DNA of 64,000 nucleotides from JAENVT01 sp963773085 (GTDB lineage: Bacteria; Actinomycetota; Acidimicrobiia; Acidimicrobiales; Ilumatobacteraceae): positions 186,001-250,000 of the forward strand of contig CAVYZS010000001.1 of NCBI GenBank assembly GCA_963773085.1, written 5' to 3'. Position 1 is the first letter of the stretch. Every line of letters starts with the position of its first letter. The position numbers and the translations under genes were made by a program. The notes beneath the pieces are model-generated. The model was given only the letters and a program-made list of their open reading frames with translations, was not told where the DNA came from and searched no databases. Shown in pieces: positions 48,374-58,304 of this stretch.

Positions 48374-50239
48374 ATGCGAATGGGACCTCACATGATGTTG
48401 CCGGGGGATACCGACGCGGTGAAAGGTGCACACCTGCAGAGCAGCGCCGTGAGACGAGCATGGCAGTTCGCTCGGCCCTACCGCACGATCATCGCCATCT
48501 TCTTGCTGACCATCTTCGCCAGCGCGCTGATCGAGCTCGTGCCCCCCTTTGCGTTCAGGGCCATCCTCGACAAAGCCATCCCGCAGGGCGACACCTCGAT
48601 GATCAACATGCTGGCCGCGTTGGTGGTCGCCGCGGCGATCGCCGACGCTGGGCTGGCGATCGTGCAGCGGTGGTGTTCCGCACGGATCGGCGAGGGTCTG
48701 ATCTACGACCTGCGCGCTGCCCTGTTCTCCAAGGTGCAGCGCATGCCTGTGGCCTTCTTCACCCGCACCCAGACCGGCGCGCTGTCCAGCCGGCTCAACA
48801 ACGACGTCATCGGGGCTCAGAACGCCGTCACCAGCACGCTCGGCAGTGTCGTCAGCAACGTGGTCGTGCTGGCCACCACGTTGGCCGCGATGATCGCCCT
48901 CGAGTGGCGCCTCACGCTGTTGGCGCTCGTCGTCCTGCCGTTGTTCATCATTCCTGCCAAGCGAGTCGGCAAACGCTTCCAGGCGCTGGCCCGCCAGCAG
49001 ATGAACACCAATGCCGAGATGAACTCGCAGATGGCTGAGCGATTCAACGTCGCCGGCGCACAACTCGTGAAGTTGTTCGGCAGGTCCAACGACGAGACCG
49101 CCCTCTTCACTGCGAGGGCCGCCAAGGTTCGCGACATCGGCATCAAATCGGCGATGTACGGGCGGGTGTTCTTCGTCGCTCTCGGGTTGGTCGGCGCACT
49201 CGGTGCGGCAGCGATCTACGGCCTCGGCGCGCATCTCGTGGTCAACGGAAGCATCACGAGTGGGACTCTCGTCGCGCTCGCCGCGCTGGTCACCAGGGTC
49301 TACCAACCGCTGACCGGCCTGACGAACGCTCGCGTCGACCTGATGACGGCGATGGTCAGTTTCGAGCGGGTCTTCGAGGTGCTCGATGCGCCGGAGAGCA
49401 TCACCGATCGACCCGGCGCGGTCGACCTGGTCGAGCCCAAGGGAATGGTCGAGCTCCACGACGTCACGTTCCGATACCCAACAGCATCCGAGGTGACGGT
49501 TGCATCGTTGGAGGCTCCAAGTGCGGTCGGTGGTCACGACCCCGACCACGATGTGCTGGTCGGGCTGAACCTGGCGTTGCATCCGGGCGAGACCGTGGCG
49601 CTCGTCGGCGCATCCGGGTCGGGCAAGACCACGCTAGCGGGGTTGATCCCCAGGCTCTACGACGTCACCGGCGGCAGGGTGACGTTCGACGGCCATGACG
49701 TGCGCGACCTCACTCAAGACACGCTGCGCGCCGCGATCGGCGTCGTCAGCCAGGACCCGCATCTGTTCCACGAGACGATCGGCGACAACCTCCGCTACGC
49801 CAAACCTGACGCGACCGTCGCCGAACTCGATGCAGCATGCCGTGGAGCGCGGATATACGACACCGTCGCTGTACTGCCCGACGGCTACGACACCATGGTC
49901 GGCGAGCGTGGCTACCGGTTGAGTGGTGGCGAGAAGCAGCGCCTGGCGATCGCCCGACTCCTCCTCAAGAACCCTGTGGTCATCATCCTCGACGAGGCCA
50001 CGAGCCATCTCGACAACGAGAACGAGGCCTACGTGCAGGCGGCGTTCGACGAGGCCCTGCGCGGTCGCACCGCGCTGGTGATCGCCCATCGCCTGTCGAC
50101 CATCCGCGATGCCAACCGCATCGTGGTACTCGATGGTGGAACGATCGTCGAGGAAGGCACCCACGACGACCTGATGGCGCTCGACGGCCTGTACGCCTCC
50201 CAGGTTCGTGCAGGAGAAAACACCCTGCTCCCGGGCTAA
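48374..50239 (+). CDS. ABC transporter, fused permease-ATPase half-transporter (MsbA/MDR type)
   Basis: A 621-residue exporter. Six membrane helices span about residues 40-310. The nucleotide-binding domain then carries Walker A GASGSGKTT, Q-loop VSQDPHLF, signature LSGGEKQRL, Walker B VIILDEATS and H-loop IAHRLST, all intact. A 16-residue insertion (EAPSAVGGHDPDHDVL) splits the region before Walker A. It should act as a homodimer; the substrate is unknown. ATG 48374 is used: an earlier ATG at 48314 would sit 2 bases from the divergent lipoprotein start. Confidence 0.95.
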   Translation: MRMGPHMMLPGDTDAVKGAHLQSSAVRRAWQFARPYRTIIAIFLLTIFASALIELVPPFAFRAILDKAIPQGDTSMINMLAALVVAAAIADAGLAIVQRWCSARIGEGLIYDLRAALFSKVQRMPVAFFTRTQTGALSSRLNNDVIGAQNAVTSTLGSVVSNVVVLATTLAAMIALEWRLTLLALVVLPLFIIPAKRVGKRFQALARQQMNTNAEMNSQMAERFNVAGAQLVKLFGRSNDETALFTARAAKVRDIGIKSAMYGRVFFVALGLVGALGAAAIYGLGAHLVVNGSITSGTLVALAALVTRVYQPLTGLTNARVDLMTAMVSFERVFEVLDAPESITDRPGAVDLVEPKGMVELHDVTFRYPTASEVTVASLEAPSAVGGHDPDHDVLVGLNLALHPGETVALVGASGSGKTTLAGLIPRLYDVTGGRVTFDGHDVRDLTQDTLRAAIGVVSQDPHLFHETIGDNLRYAKPDATVAELDAACRGARIYDTVAVLPDGYDTMVGERGYRLSGGEKQRLAIARLLLKNPVVIILDEATSHLDNENEAYVQAAFDEALRGRTALVIAHRLSTIRDANRIVVLDGGTIVEEGTHDDLMALDGLYASQVRAGENTLLPG

Positions 50240-50300
50240 TTCCGGCATGCCCCCGGCCTCCGTGCGGGCTCCATCCGCGACCGTGTAACACCCCCTCGTC

Positions 50301-51521
50301 ATGATGGTGGGCATGGAGATCTTGCTCGTTGTCTGCCTTGGTGTCTGCCTCGCAGTCGCAGTCGCCGCCGTGACCTGGGTGCTCGCTCGGCGCAATTCGG
50401 TCGTGGCGACTCCCGTCGCCGCGCCACAGGTCTCCGCAGATGTCATCAGCCAGGCCGCCATGCTGGCGGTCGAGCAGGCGATCACGATGAGCCGCGAACA
50501 GCTCGGCGCCCACACCCAGGCCAGCGACGCTGCCTTGGCCGGCCGCCAGCAGTTGATCGATCAGCGCCTCGGCGAGGTGCAGACCGGTGTTCGCACCGAC
50601 ATCGACCGGCTGGTACAGCTGGTTCAGCAACTCGGTCAGGCCACTTCCGAACGGTTCGGTCAGGTCGACCGCTCGTTGCAGGTCCACAGCGAGATCACCC
50701 AGATGCTGTCGACCACCACCAACAGCTTGCGCGAGGCTTTGGCCAGCTCCAACGCCCGCGGGCAGTGGGGCGAGCGCATGGCAGAAGACGTACTCCGCCT
50801 CGCCGGGTTTCACGAGGGGGTCAACTACCACAAACGCACCGCCGTCGTCGGCGAGGGCACGGGTATTCCCGACTTCACGTTCCTGCTCCCCAAGGGTCAC
50901 GTGCTGTTCATGGACGTCAAGTTCCCGATGGCCGCCTACCTCAAGTACCTCGATGCGGGCACCGAGGCCGAGCGATCGGCGCACCGGGCCACCTTCGTGC
51001 GCGATGTGCGTGCCCGGGTGCGCGAGCTCGCCCGGCGGGAATACGCCTCGACGGACGACCGCTCGACGGTCGACAACGTGCTGTTGTTCGTGCCGAACGA
51101 AACGATCAGTGCCTTCATTCACGAGAGCGATTCCGGGTTGATCGAAGAGGCGATGGCGTCGAGTGTCGTCATCTGCTCACCGCTCACGTTGTTCGCCTTT
51201 CTCGGGGTCATCCGTCAAGCGTTCGACAACTTCGTGATCGAGGAGACCAGCCAGGAGATCCTTCAACTGCTCGGCAAGTTCGGCCAGCAGTGGGCCAAGT
51301 ACACCGATTCGATCGACAAGGTCAAGCGTCAGTTCGACTCGCTCAACCGCTCGTTCGACGACCTGGCCACCACGCGTCGGCGGGCCTTGGAGCGACCACT
51401 CAACGCCATCGAAGACCTCCGACGCAAACAGCGACTGCCGATCGACGGTCAGCTGTTCGGCGTCGACCAGCCAGGCCAGCTCGACGGCGACCTCGACAAC
51501 GTGCGTGAAATCGGCGCCTGA
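50301..51521 (+). CDS. rmuC: DNA recombination protein RmuC
   Basis: A 406-residue protein. An N-terminal membrane helix (ILLVVCLGVCLAVAVAAVTWVLA) and a coiled-coil (about residues 60-140) precede the RmuC nuclease-like domain: NARGQWGERMAEDVLRLAGF, then IPDFTFLLPKGHVLFMDVKFPM with PD-(D/E)xK-type Asp, Asp and Lys, and LFAFLGVIRQAF. Thought to limit inverted-repeat rearrangements or cut damaged DNA. ATG 50301 is the longest start; ATG 50313, just before the helix with GGTGGG upstream, is equally likely. 18 bases before xseA. Confidence 0.94.
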   Translation: MMVGMEILLVVCLGVCLAVAVAAVTWVLARRNSVVATPVAAPQVSADVISQAAMLAVEQAITMSREQLGAHTQASDAALAGRQQLIDQRLGEVQTGVRTDIDRLVQLVQQLGQATSERFGQVDRSLQVHSEITQMLSTTTNSLREALASSNARGQWGERMAEDVLRLAGFHEGVNYHKRTAVVGEGTGIPDFTFLLPKGHVLFMDVKFPMAAYLKYLDAGTEAERSAHRATFVRDVRARVRELARREYASTDDRSTVDNVLLFVPNETISAFIHESDSGLIEEAMASSVVICSPLTLFAFLGVIRQAFDNFVIEETSQEILQLLGKFGQQWAKYTDSIDKVKRQFDSLNRSFDDLATTRRRALERPLNAIEDLRRKQRLPIDGQLFGVDQPGQLDGDLDNVREIGA

Positions 51522-51539
51522 CGCGCCAGACTCTCCCCG

Positions 51540-52868
51540 ATGAGTCAGGTGGCGTTCGACTTCGACCTCGACGACGGTGGGGTTCCGACGTATTCGGTCG
51601 CCGAACTGTCGGAGGCCATCAACTCCGCGCTGCGCAGGCGGTTCACCGACGGGGTGTGGGTTCGTGGCGAGGTTCAGGGCTGGAGTGAGCGTGGACCGCA
51701 TGCCTACTTCCGTCTCGTCGAGGAAACCGACGACGGCAAGGCGGCGATCAACGTCCAGTTCTTCGCCAACGCCCGCATGCGGCTGCGCCCGATCCTGGCC
51801 AAGCACCGGCTCCGCCTCGGCGACGGTTTGAAGGTCCGGATCTTCGGCCATCTCGACTTCTTCGCTCCGTCGGGGCAACTCGGATTGAAGATGAGCGGCC
51901 TCGACCCGCGTTTCACCCTCGGGGAGATGGCGTTGGAGCGCGACGACGTGGTCAGGCGGCTCGTCGCCAGCGGGTTGTTCGACGCCAATCGACGCACCCG
52001 CGTACCGGCTGCCCCGCTTCGAGTCGGCGTGGTCACCAGCACGGCGAGTGCGGCATGGGCCGACTTCACCCACGAACTCGATCGCAGCGGCCTGGCCTTT
52101 CGCCTGAGAGTGGTCGATGTACGCGTGCAAGGCGAGTCGGCGGTCGACATGGTCTCTGCCGCGTTACGCACATTGACCCGCCACGACGACCTCGACGTTG
52201 TCGTGCTGATCCGCGGCGGCGGCTCGAAATCCGATCTGGCCACGTTTGACCACGTGGCGATCGCCACCGCCATCGCCACGTCGCCATTGCCGGTGTTCAC
52301 CGGTCTCGGACACGAGATCGATCGCAGCGTCGCCGACGAGGTCGCCCACAGCTCGCTGAAGACTCCGACAGCCTGCGCGGCTGCGCTGGTCGAACACGTC
52401 GCCGCCTTCCAAACCGATGTCGACCGGGTGTGGTCGGCGATCGATCGATACGCCATTCGGGCGCTGGGCGACGCCGACAACTCGTTGGTCGGCCTGGCCC
52501 ATGGCGTTCGCCGGGCAACGGTGTCCGCCGTCGAGCGCAGCGACGACCGCCTCGGGCATCGTCGTCAGCGCCTGACAGCGGCGACAGATCGGGCTCTCGA
52601 ACGTTGCGCCGACCGGCTGGCCACAGCCCATGCCTCGCTGTGTCGAGTGCCTGCCCGACTCGAGCCCGAATTGCGTCACATCGACGCCGTCGCCGCACGC
52701 GTTCGCCTGCTCGACCCGGCACACACGATGGCCCGCGGGTGGAGCATCACCCGCACCGGCGACGGCGCGATCGTGCGCAGTGCCGTCGACCTCAGTCCCG
52801 GAGCGACGATCACGACCACATTCGCCACGGGCAGCGCCCGCAGTCGCGTCGAGGAGACCAGCCCATGA
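51540..52868 (+). CDS. xseA: Exodeoxyribonuclease VII large subunit
   Basis: A 442-residue catalytic subunit. An N-terminal OB fold (VWVRGEVQGWSERGPHAYFRLVE) binds single-stranded DNA. The central nuclease domain contains VGVVTSTASAAWADF, VRVQGESAV, VVLIRGGGSKSDLATFD and VFTGLGHEIDRSVADEVA(H) with the catalytic Asp/His set. A helical coiled-coil and a C-terminal barrel follow. With XseB it degrades single-stranded DNA. The stop overlaps the xseB start (ATGA), the common coupled arrangement. Confidence 0.96.
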   Translation: MSQVAFDFDLDDGGVPTYSVAELSEAINSALRRRFTDGVWVRGEVQGWSERGPHAYFRLVEETDDGKAAINVQFFANARMRLRPILAKHRLRLGDGLKVRIFGHLDFFAPSGQLGLKMSGLDPRFTLGEMALERDDVVRRLVASGLFDANRRTRVPAAPLRVGVVTSTASAAWADFTHELDRSGLAFRLRVVDVRVQGESAVDMVSAALRTLTRHDDLDVVVLIRGGGSKSDLATFDHVAIATAIATSPLPVFTGLGHEIDRSVADEVAHSSLKTPTACAAALVEHVAAFQTDVDRVWSAIDRYAIRALGDADNSLVGLAHGVRRATVSAVERSDDRLGHRRQRLTAATDRALERCADRLATAHASLCRVPARLEPELRHIDAVAARVRLLDPAHTMARGWSITRTGDGAIVRSAVDLSPGATITTTFATGSARSRVEETSP

Positions 52869-53086
52869 CCGAGCCCGTCGCCACCGGTTACGCCGCAGCC
52901 CTCGCCGAGCTGGAGACCATCCTCAGCGAACTCGAACGCGCCGATGTCGACGTCGATGTGCTGGCGGCGCAGGTCAAGCGGGCCGCTGAGCTGATCGGGT
53001 TCTGCCGCGATCGCATCGGCAACGCCCGGCTGCACATCGAGCAGGTCGTGGCCGACCTCGCCGACCCCGATGACGACGCGACCTGA
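52865..53086 (+). CDS. xseB: Exodeoxyribonuclease VII small subunit
   Basis: A 73-residue helical protein with the XseB pattern YAAALAELETILSELERADVDVDVLAAQVKRAAELI. It binds the XseA coiled-coil and completes the nuclease. Length and sequence are standard for the family. The ATG at 52865 overlaps the xseA stop by 4 bases, which fixes the start. A conserved hydrophobic core (LIGFCRDRI) precedes an acidic C-terminus. Confidence 0.95.
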   Translation: MTEPVATGYAAALAELETILSELERADVDVDVLAAQVKRAAELIGFCRDRIGNARLHIEQVVADLADPDDDAT

Positions 53087-53099
53087 TACTTTTGGTGCC

Positions 53100-53849
53100 A
53101 TGTCGGCAACATCATCGATATCGACCGACGTCGCGGTCGCTGCCAAGCACGAGCTCGCCGCAGCGTTCCGCGCCGCCGCGTTCTACGGATTCAACGAGGG
53201 GATCGACAACCACTTCTCGCTGGCCGTACCCGGTCACGACGACCTCTTTCTGCTCAACCGCTACGGCCCGCACTGGTCGGAGATCACCGCTGACGACATC
53301 TTGACGATCGACTTCGAGGGTCGCGTCGTCGATGGCGAGGGGGAATGGGAGACCTCGGCGTTCATGATCCATCGAGGATGCCACCAGGCCAGGCCGTCGG
53401 CGAGGGCCGTGTTCCACACCCACATGCCGTACGCGACGGCGCTGTCGTTGACCGTCGGTGGCTTCGACAGCAAGCTCAGCCAGAACGCGATGTTGTTCCA
53501 CCGCCGCGTCGCCCATCTGGCCTACGGCGGCCTCGTCGACGCCGCCGAGGAGGGCTGCCGCTTCGGTGAGGTCATCGGCGACGAGATCACGGTCGTCATG
53601 CTCGAGAATCACGGCGTGATGGTGATCGGCAGCGATGTCGCCGATGCCTGGCAGAAGTTGTACTTCTTCGAGCGGGCCTGCCAGGTCCAGGTGCTTGCGC
53701 AGTCGACCGGCCAGCCGCTGATCCGTGTGAGCGATGCCATCGCCGAGCACACCGCCGCGCAGTGGCTGAAGGAAGCACCGAAGGCCGCCACCCAGTTCGC
53801 CGCCGTTCAACGCGTGGTCGACGGCACAGCGAGCCCACTTCACGCCTAG
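53100..53849 (+). CDS. Class II aldolase/adducin-family protein
   Basis: A 249-residue zinc-dependent class II aldolase fold. IDNHFSLAVPG opens the domain; the metal ligands are the two His of VFHTHMPYA and the later His of LENHGVMVIGSD. The usual catalytic Glu in the family's nucleotide-proximal strand appears as ENHGVM. Relatives are fuculose-phosphate or ribulose-phosphate aldolases and epimerases, and many actinobacterial members of this form act on unknown substrates. ATG 53100 lies 13 bases after xseB. Confidence 0.92.
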   Translation: MSATSSISTDVAVAAKHELAAAFRAAAFYGFNEGIDNHFSLAVPGHDDLFLLNRYGPHWSEITADDILTIDFEGRVVDGEGEWETSAFMIHRGCHQARPSARAVFHTHMPYATALSLTVGGFDSKLSQNAMLFHRRVAHLAYGGLVDAAEEGCRFGEVIGDEITVVMLENHGVMVIGSDVADAWQKLYFFERACQVQVLAQSTGQPLIRVSDAIAEHTAAQWLKEAPKAATQFAAVQRVVDGTASPLHA

Positions 53850-53858
53850 CCTGCGGGG

Positions 53859-54923
53859 GTGCAATCTGCCGCCCCGCCTCCGTCGCTGGCGGCGATCGCG
53901 ACCGCTGTCGAAGCCCGGTTGCGCCAGCTGCTCGACGCCGAGTCCGCCCGCTGGGCGGCATTCGACGAGGACCTCCGAACACCCATGGAGCACATCGCCC
54001 GGCTGGTGCTCGGAGGTGGCAAGCGGCTCCGTCCGTCGTTCTGCCACTGGGGTTTCGTCGGTGCCGGAGGATCGCCCGACGATCAGCGGATCATCGATGC
54101 CGGTGCCGCCCTCGAGCTGATGCACGCCTTCGCCCTGTTCCACGACGACGTGATGGACGACGCCGTCAGCCGGCGTGGGACGCCGACGACCCATACGGTC
54201 TTCGCCGGTGCCCACGCCGACGCCGGCTGGGCGGGGGAGTCGCGCCGCTTCGGCGAAGGTGTCGCCATCCTCGTCGGTGACTTGGCCTTCGTGATGGCTG
54301 ATCAGCTCCTGCTCGACGCGCCGCGTGATGCCTGGATGATCTGGAACGAGCTGCGCAGCGAGCTCAACGTCGGCCAACTGCTCGACATCATCGGCAGCGT
54401 TCGAGGCGATCGCCGGCTCGACAAGGCCGAAAGGATCTGTCGCTACAAGAGTGGGAAGTACACCGTCGAACGACCGCTTCATCTCGGCGCGGTGCTTGCC
54501 GCGCCGGATCGCGCCTCGGAGTTACTTCCCGCCTTGAGTGCCTACGGGCTGCCTCTCGGTGACGCGTTCCAGATGCGCGACGATGTCATGGGCGCGTTCG
54601 GCGACGAGGTGCGTACGGGCAAACCAGTCGGTGGGGATCTTCGCGAAGGCAAGCCGACACCGCTCCTTGCCATGGCCGTCGCCGCCGCGAACGCAGAACA
54701 GAGGGCGGTGCTCGACGCGGTGGGCTCTCCCGATCTCGACGACGACGACATTGTCAACATGCAGTTGGTGATCGTCGAGACGGGCGCCTTGGCTGCGCTG
54801 GAAGCACGGATCGCCGCGCTCACCGACGAGGCGATTGCGGCGATCGAGATCGCACCGATCACCGCCGGCAGCCGGGCCGAGTTGATCGACATGGCGCATT
54901 ACGTCAGTTGGCGCACTACATGA
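53859..54923 (+). CDS. Polyprenyl diphosphate synthase (trans-isoprenyl type)
   Basis: A 354-residue prenyltransferase. The first aspartate-rich motif DDVMDD, the lysine-bearing KSGKYT and the second motif RDDVMGAFGD are intact, as is the IPP site GGGKRLRP. It condenses isopentenyl diphosphate with allylic diphosphates to give geranylgeranyl or longer chains, for menaquinone or carotenoid biosynthesis. The residues two positions before FARM are ALFH, without bulky aromatics, suggesting a product longer than C15. The start is a GTG. The 3' end overlaps addA by 8 bases. Confidence 0.94.
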   Translation: MQSAAPPPSLAAIATAVEARLRQLLDAESARWAAFDEDLRTPMEHIARLVLGGGKRLRPSFCHWGFVGAGGSPDDQRIIDAGAALELMHAFALFHDDVMDDAVSRRGTPTTHTVFAGAHADAGWAGESRRFGEGVAILVGDLAFVMADQLLLDAPRDAWMIWNELRSELNVGQLLDIIGSVRGDRRLDKAERICRYKSGKYTVERPLHLGAVLAAPDRASELLPALSAYGLPLGDAFQMRDDVMGAFGDEVRTGKPVGGDLREGKPTPLLAMAVAAANAEQRAVLDAVGSPDLDDDDIVNMQLVIVETGALAALEARIAALTDEAIAAIEIAPITAGSRAELIDMAHYVSWRTT

Positions 54924-57900
54924 GCAGCGACGTCTGAGCCGACGGCCCACCGACCTCCGTCAACTCGTCGAGCAAATCATCGGCCTCGATCACCTCGACA
55001 GCGATCTCGACCGCGGCGGAACCGTCGGGCTGGGCGACCGCCAGCCATGCCTCGCTGACTCGCATGCCGGTTGCCTGCTGAAGAGCAGCGACGTACCCCG
55101 ACATCTGCGGCTGGTATCGCCGGGCAAGCTCGTACGGTGACGTGACCAGGGTGTCGGTCTTGAAATCGACGAGCGTCAACATGCCGTCCGGGTTGATGAA
55201 CACCGCATCGACGTACCCCCACAGGGTCAGCTCGCCGAATTGGGCGCCGACGTACATCTCCCGGCGGCAACGGGGCGCCGCTTGCATCTGGGCGAACAGT
55301 CTGCTCTTCAGCAGGGACTGCACCATCGCCTCGACGTCGCGGCGGCGATCGAGCACGCCTTCGGCTTCGGCGGCGACGTCGATGAGCGTGAACAGGCCGC
55401 GGCCTGGGTCTTCGAGGCTGACCTGCTGCATGACGGCGTGCACAGCGCTGCCCTTGGCCGTGCCGAACCTGCCGCCTCGCCGGCTGGGGTGATCGTTGGG
55501 CCGGGGCTCCTTGCGGTTTCCCGGATCACTGGCCTCACGGTCGTCGCTGTCGGGCTGGCGGCGACCGACTGCTGCCCCGAAACGTTCGCCAGGCGCGACA
55601 GCCTCGTCATTGGCCTCGTCGTCATCGCCGTCTTCGACGGCGAACAACGAACCCTGCACGAGGCTGACGTCGGAACTCGGCCCGGCGAGGTCGCCGAGAG
55701 CTTTGGCGATCCCGCTGGGCGTCCAGATCCGGCGCACCTGGCCGGACGTGCGGTCGAGTTCGTCGGGTTCGGTGGCGGATCCTTCCGGTGGCGAGACGAT
55801 GTCAGGTCGAGCATGGCTCGGCGGGTGGGCGACGGCAAGTTGCGGCTCGATGCACACGGCGTGGGCGACGGCGTTGGCGTTGGTGACCGCCTCGACCAAC
55901 CGGCCTGCGACGCAGTTGCCGGCTTTGTGGTGCAACGACACGACAAGGTGATCCTTGGCCCGAGTGAAGGCCACGTACAGCAACCGTGCCTCCTCGGCTC
56001 GCGATCGCTTCTGTTCGACCGCCGTCATGTCGGCCAGCCCGGCGCTGGTCAGCTTGCCGAGGCGAATCATCGGCCTGCCATTCTGCCAGTGGAGCCCCGT
56101 CGAGGCGTTGGAGGCGTCGGCGCCACCGAGACCGGCGACGATCGTGATCGGGAATTCGAGGCCCTTCGCGGCATGGACAGTCATGATCCGCAGCGAGTCT
56201 TCGCCCTCGTCGGTGCTCAGCTCGACCCGATCGACATCGTCGATACGCCGGTCGACCCAGGCCAGGTACTCCGCCAAGGTTCCACCGGTTGCGTCGCTCC
56301 AAGCGCGGGCCTCGTCGATCACGTAGCGCACCCTGCGCCACGTTTCGCGGGCCACCTGCCGGCCCTCGCACAGAGCGGCAGCGACTCCCCTCCAGTTGTC
56401 GTAGAGCTCAGCGATCAACTCGGCCGGGGTGCGCTCGTGCTTGCGCCGACCGAATTGCTCGAGCACCCGTAGGGCGTCGCCGACGATGCCCGGATCCTTG
56501 GCGTAGACGCGGAACTCTTTGTGGAAAGGGGTCGGCTCGGCGTTGGCTGCGCCGAGATGGAAGTGCATCAGCTGGCGGTCGTCGATCCCGAATATCGAGG
56601 TGCGCAAGGCGGTGACGACCTTGAGTTGGTTGGTCGGATCATCGACCGCGCGCAGCACCCGAAGCAGTTCGTAGACCTCGCGTGATCCGTAGATCAGGGT
56701 GCCGCCCTCGACCCGATATGGCAGGCCGGCTTGACGCAGCGTGTGCTCGAGCACACCGAGCCGGGTTCTGCTGCGGATCAGCACGGTGATGTCGCGGTAG
56801 TCGGCCGGCCGGCGGGGCTGATCGGCATCGTCGTGCCCGACCAGCCACGGCTTGTCACCATCGACCACTTGTTGCACCAGGGCAGCGATGTCGGCGGCCT
56901 CGGCACGCGCCGTGTCTTCGGCCGTCTCGTGGTCGAGTTTCGACCAGCCCGGCATGCCCAGCACGACGACGCCTGGCCCGTCGGCCGCGCTGTTGGCGGC
57001 TCGTTGCGGCTCGAGGGGCGTGAAATCGACCTGGTGGTCGGCCTCGGCGGGGTCGTCGATCTGGGTGAATCGATGGGCGAGCACGGCGTTGATCCAGGCA
57101 CAGACATCGGCTCGGGTACGGCGGTTGATCGTCAGTTGCCGGCTGGAGGGATCGGCTGCCAACAAGCTGGAGAACAGGGCGACGTCCGCGTTGCGAAACC
57201 CGTAGATCGACTGCTTCGGATCGCCGACGGCGAACATCGATGATGCCGGACTGCCAGGATCGGACGACGTCAGCTCGGTCAGCACATCGAACTGCACCTG
57301 ATCGGTGTCCTGGAACTCGTCGACGAACAGGAAGCGATGCCGGGCGCGGACGGCCTTGCGGACTTCGGGCTCGGTCTGTAACAGCCGACGGGTGAGCACC
57401 AGGAGATCGTCGAACGACAACTCGCCCCTGGCGATGCGATCACGAGCCATTCCGGTCACGATCGGGGTCAGCGCCGACATCAGCTGCCCCAGTGCCGGTT
57501 CGAAGCAGGCCAGGCGCAGCGCTGCCCGGAACGGAGACCACGCCGCACTGGTGCCGCCATGACGGTCGTCGACGGCCTTGGCCGCTGCCGCCAGGGTCGG
57601 CATCGATTCGACGAATTCCAGGGTCGCCTTGGCATCGGTCACTGCTGCGTCGAGCTTGGCCTGCATACCTTTGTTGGCCTTCACATAGCGCTCGTCGGAG
57701 GTGACCTGATCGAGCATGCGCAGGACCGTTGCATGGACGACGGCGACCGACAGCGGTGGTTCAGGCGGCGAATCGGCGAAGCGCAGCCAATCGTTGTCGA
57801 TTGCCCTGACCAGGTCGGGGAGGAACTGCATGGCCCCGAACGAGGCGATCACCACCAACGCCTCGGCGATCGCCGGCTGCTTCAGCGCCTGGTTGTACAA

Positions 57901-58302
57901 AGCCTGAACAGCCTGCTCGGCACGCTCCTCGGCCATGGCCCCCGAGGTCAACTCGTCGGCGGTCGTGAACTTCGGCGGCAACCCGGCCTCGATCGGGTAC
58001 CGCCGGAGCAACGATTGACAGAAGCCGTGGATCGTGCCGATGAAGGCCTCGTCGAGTGGCACCGAGCTGCCGATGGTGCTGCGCAGGCGGTGCGAGACCT
58101 CGCGAGCAGCCTTTTCGGTGAACGTGATCACGACGATCTGGTCGAGCCGCACACCCGGTGTAGCGACGAGAGCGGCCACCCGACCAACGAGGCTGGTCGT
58201 CTTTCCACTGCCGGCGCCGGCGGATACGGCCATCGAGCTGCCCGGATCGGATTCGACCCAGGGCGGGAGCACGATCGCTTTGCTCGGGGCATCGGTCGCC
58301 AT
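54916..58302 (-). CDS. addA: UvrD-like helicase-nuclease, AddA-type
   Basis: A 1128-residue superfamily 1A helicase with a C-terminal nuclease. Walker A GAGSGKTT (residues 28-35), motif Ia VVITFTEKAAREV, motif II LFVDEFQDTD, motif III FAVGDPKQSIYGFRNAD, and motifs IV-VI (TVHAAKGLEFPITIV, LLYVAFTRAKDHLVV) are intact. The nuclease shows GSAVHAVMQQ and LTLVDFKTD, the PD-(D/E)xK core. It should resect double-strand ends together with the upstream AddB-like protein, whose stop is 2 bases before this ATG. Confidence 0.93.
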   Translation of the reverse strand: MATDAPSKAIVLPPWVESDPGSSMAVSAGAGSGKTTSLVGRVAALVATPGVRLDQIVVITFTEKAAREVSHRLRSTIGSSVPLDEAFIGTIHGFCQSLLRRYPIEAGLPPKFTTADELTSGAMAEERAEQAVQALYNQALKQPAIAEALVVIASFGAMQFLPDLVRAIDNDWLRFADSPPEPPLSVAVVHATVLRMLDQVTSDERYVKANKGMQAKLDAAVTDAKATLEFVESMPTLAAAAKAVDDRHGGTSAAWSPFRAALRLACFEPALGQLMSALTPIVTGMARDRIARGELSFDDLLVLTRRLLQTEPEVRKAVRARHRFLFVDEFQDTDQVQFDVLTELTSSDPGSPASSMFAVGDPKQSIYGFRNADVALFSSLLAADPSSRQLTINRRTRADVCAWINAVLAHRFTQIDDPAEADHQVDFTPLEPQRAANSAADGPGVVVLGMPGWSKLDHETAEDTARAEAADIAALVQQVVDGDKPWLVGHDDADQPRRPADYRDITVLIRSRTRLGVLEHTLRQAGLPYRVEGGTLIYGSREVYELLRVLRAVDDPTNQLKVVTALRTSIFGIDDRQLMHFHLGAANAEPTPFHKEFRVYAKDPGIVGDALRVLEQFGRRKHERTPAELIAELYDNWRGVAAALCEGRQVARETWRRVRYVIDEARAWSDATGGTLAEYLAWVDRRIDDVDRVELSTDEGEDSLRIMTVHAAKGLEFPITIVAGLGGADASNASTGLHWQNGRPMIRLGKLTSAGLADMTAVEQKRSRAEEARLLYVAFTRAKDHLVVSLHHKAGNCVAGRLVEAVTNANAVAHAVCIEPQLAVAHPPSHARPDIVSPPEGSATEPDELDRTSGQVRRIWTPSGIAKALGDLAGPSSDVSLVQGSLFAVEDGDDDEANDEAVAPGERFGAAVGRRQPDSDDREASDPGNRKEPRPNDHPSRRGGRFGTAKGSAVHAVMQQVSLEDPGRGLFTLIDVAAEAEGVLDRRRDVEAMVQSLLKSRLFAQMQAAPRCRREMYVGAQFGELTLWGYVDAVFINPDGMLTLVDFKTDTLVTSPYELARRYQPQMSGYVAALQQATGMRVSEAWLAVAQPDGSAAVEIAVEVIEADDLLDELTEVGGPSAQTSLLM

Positions 58303-58304
58303 CG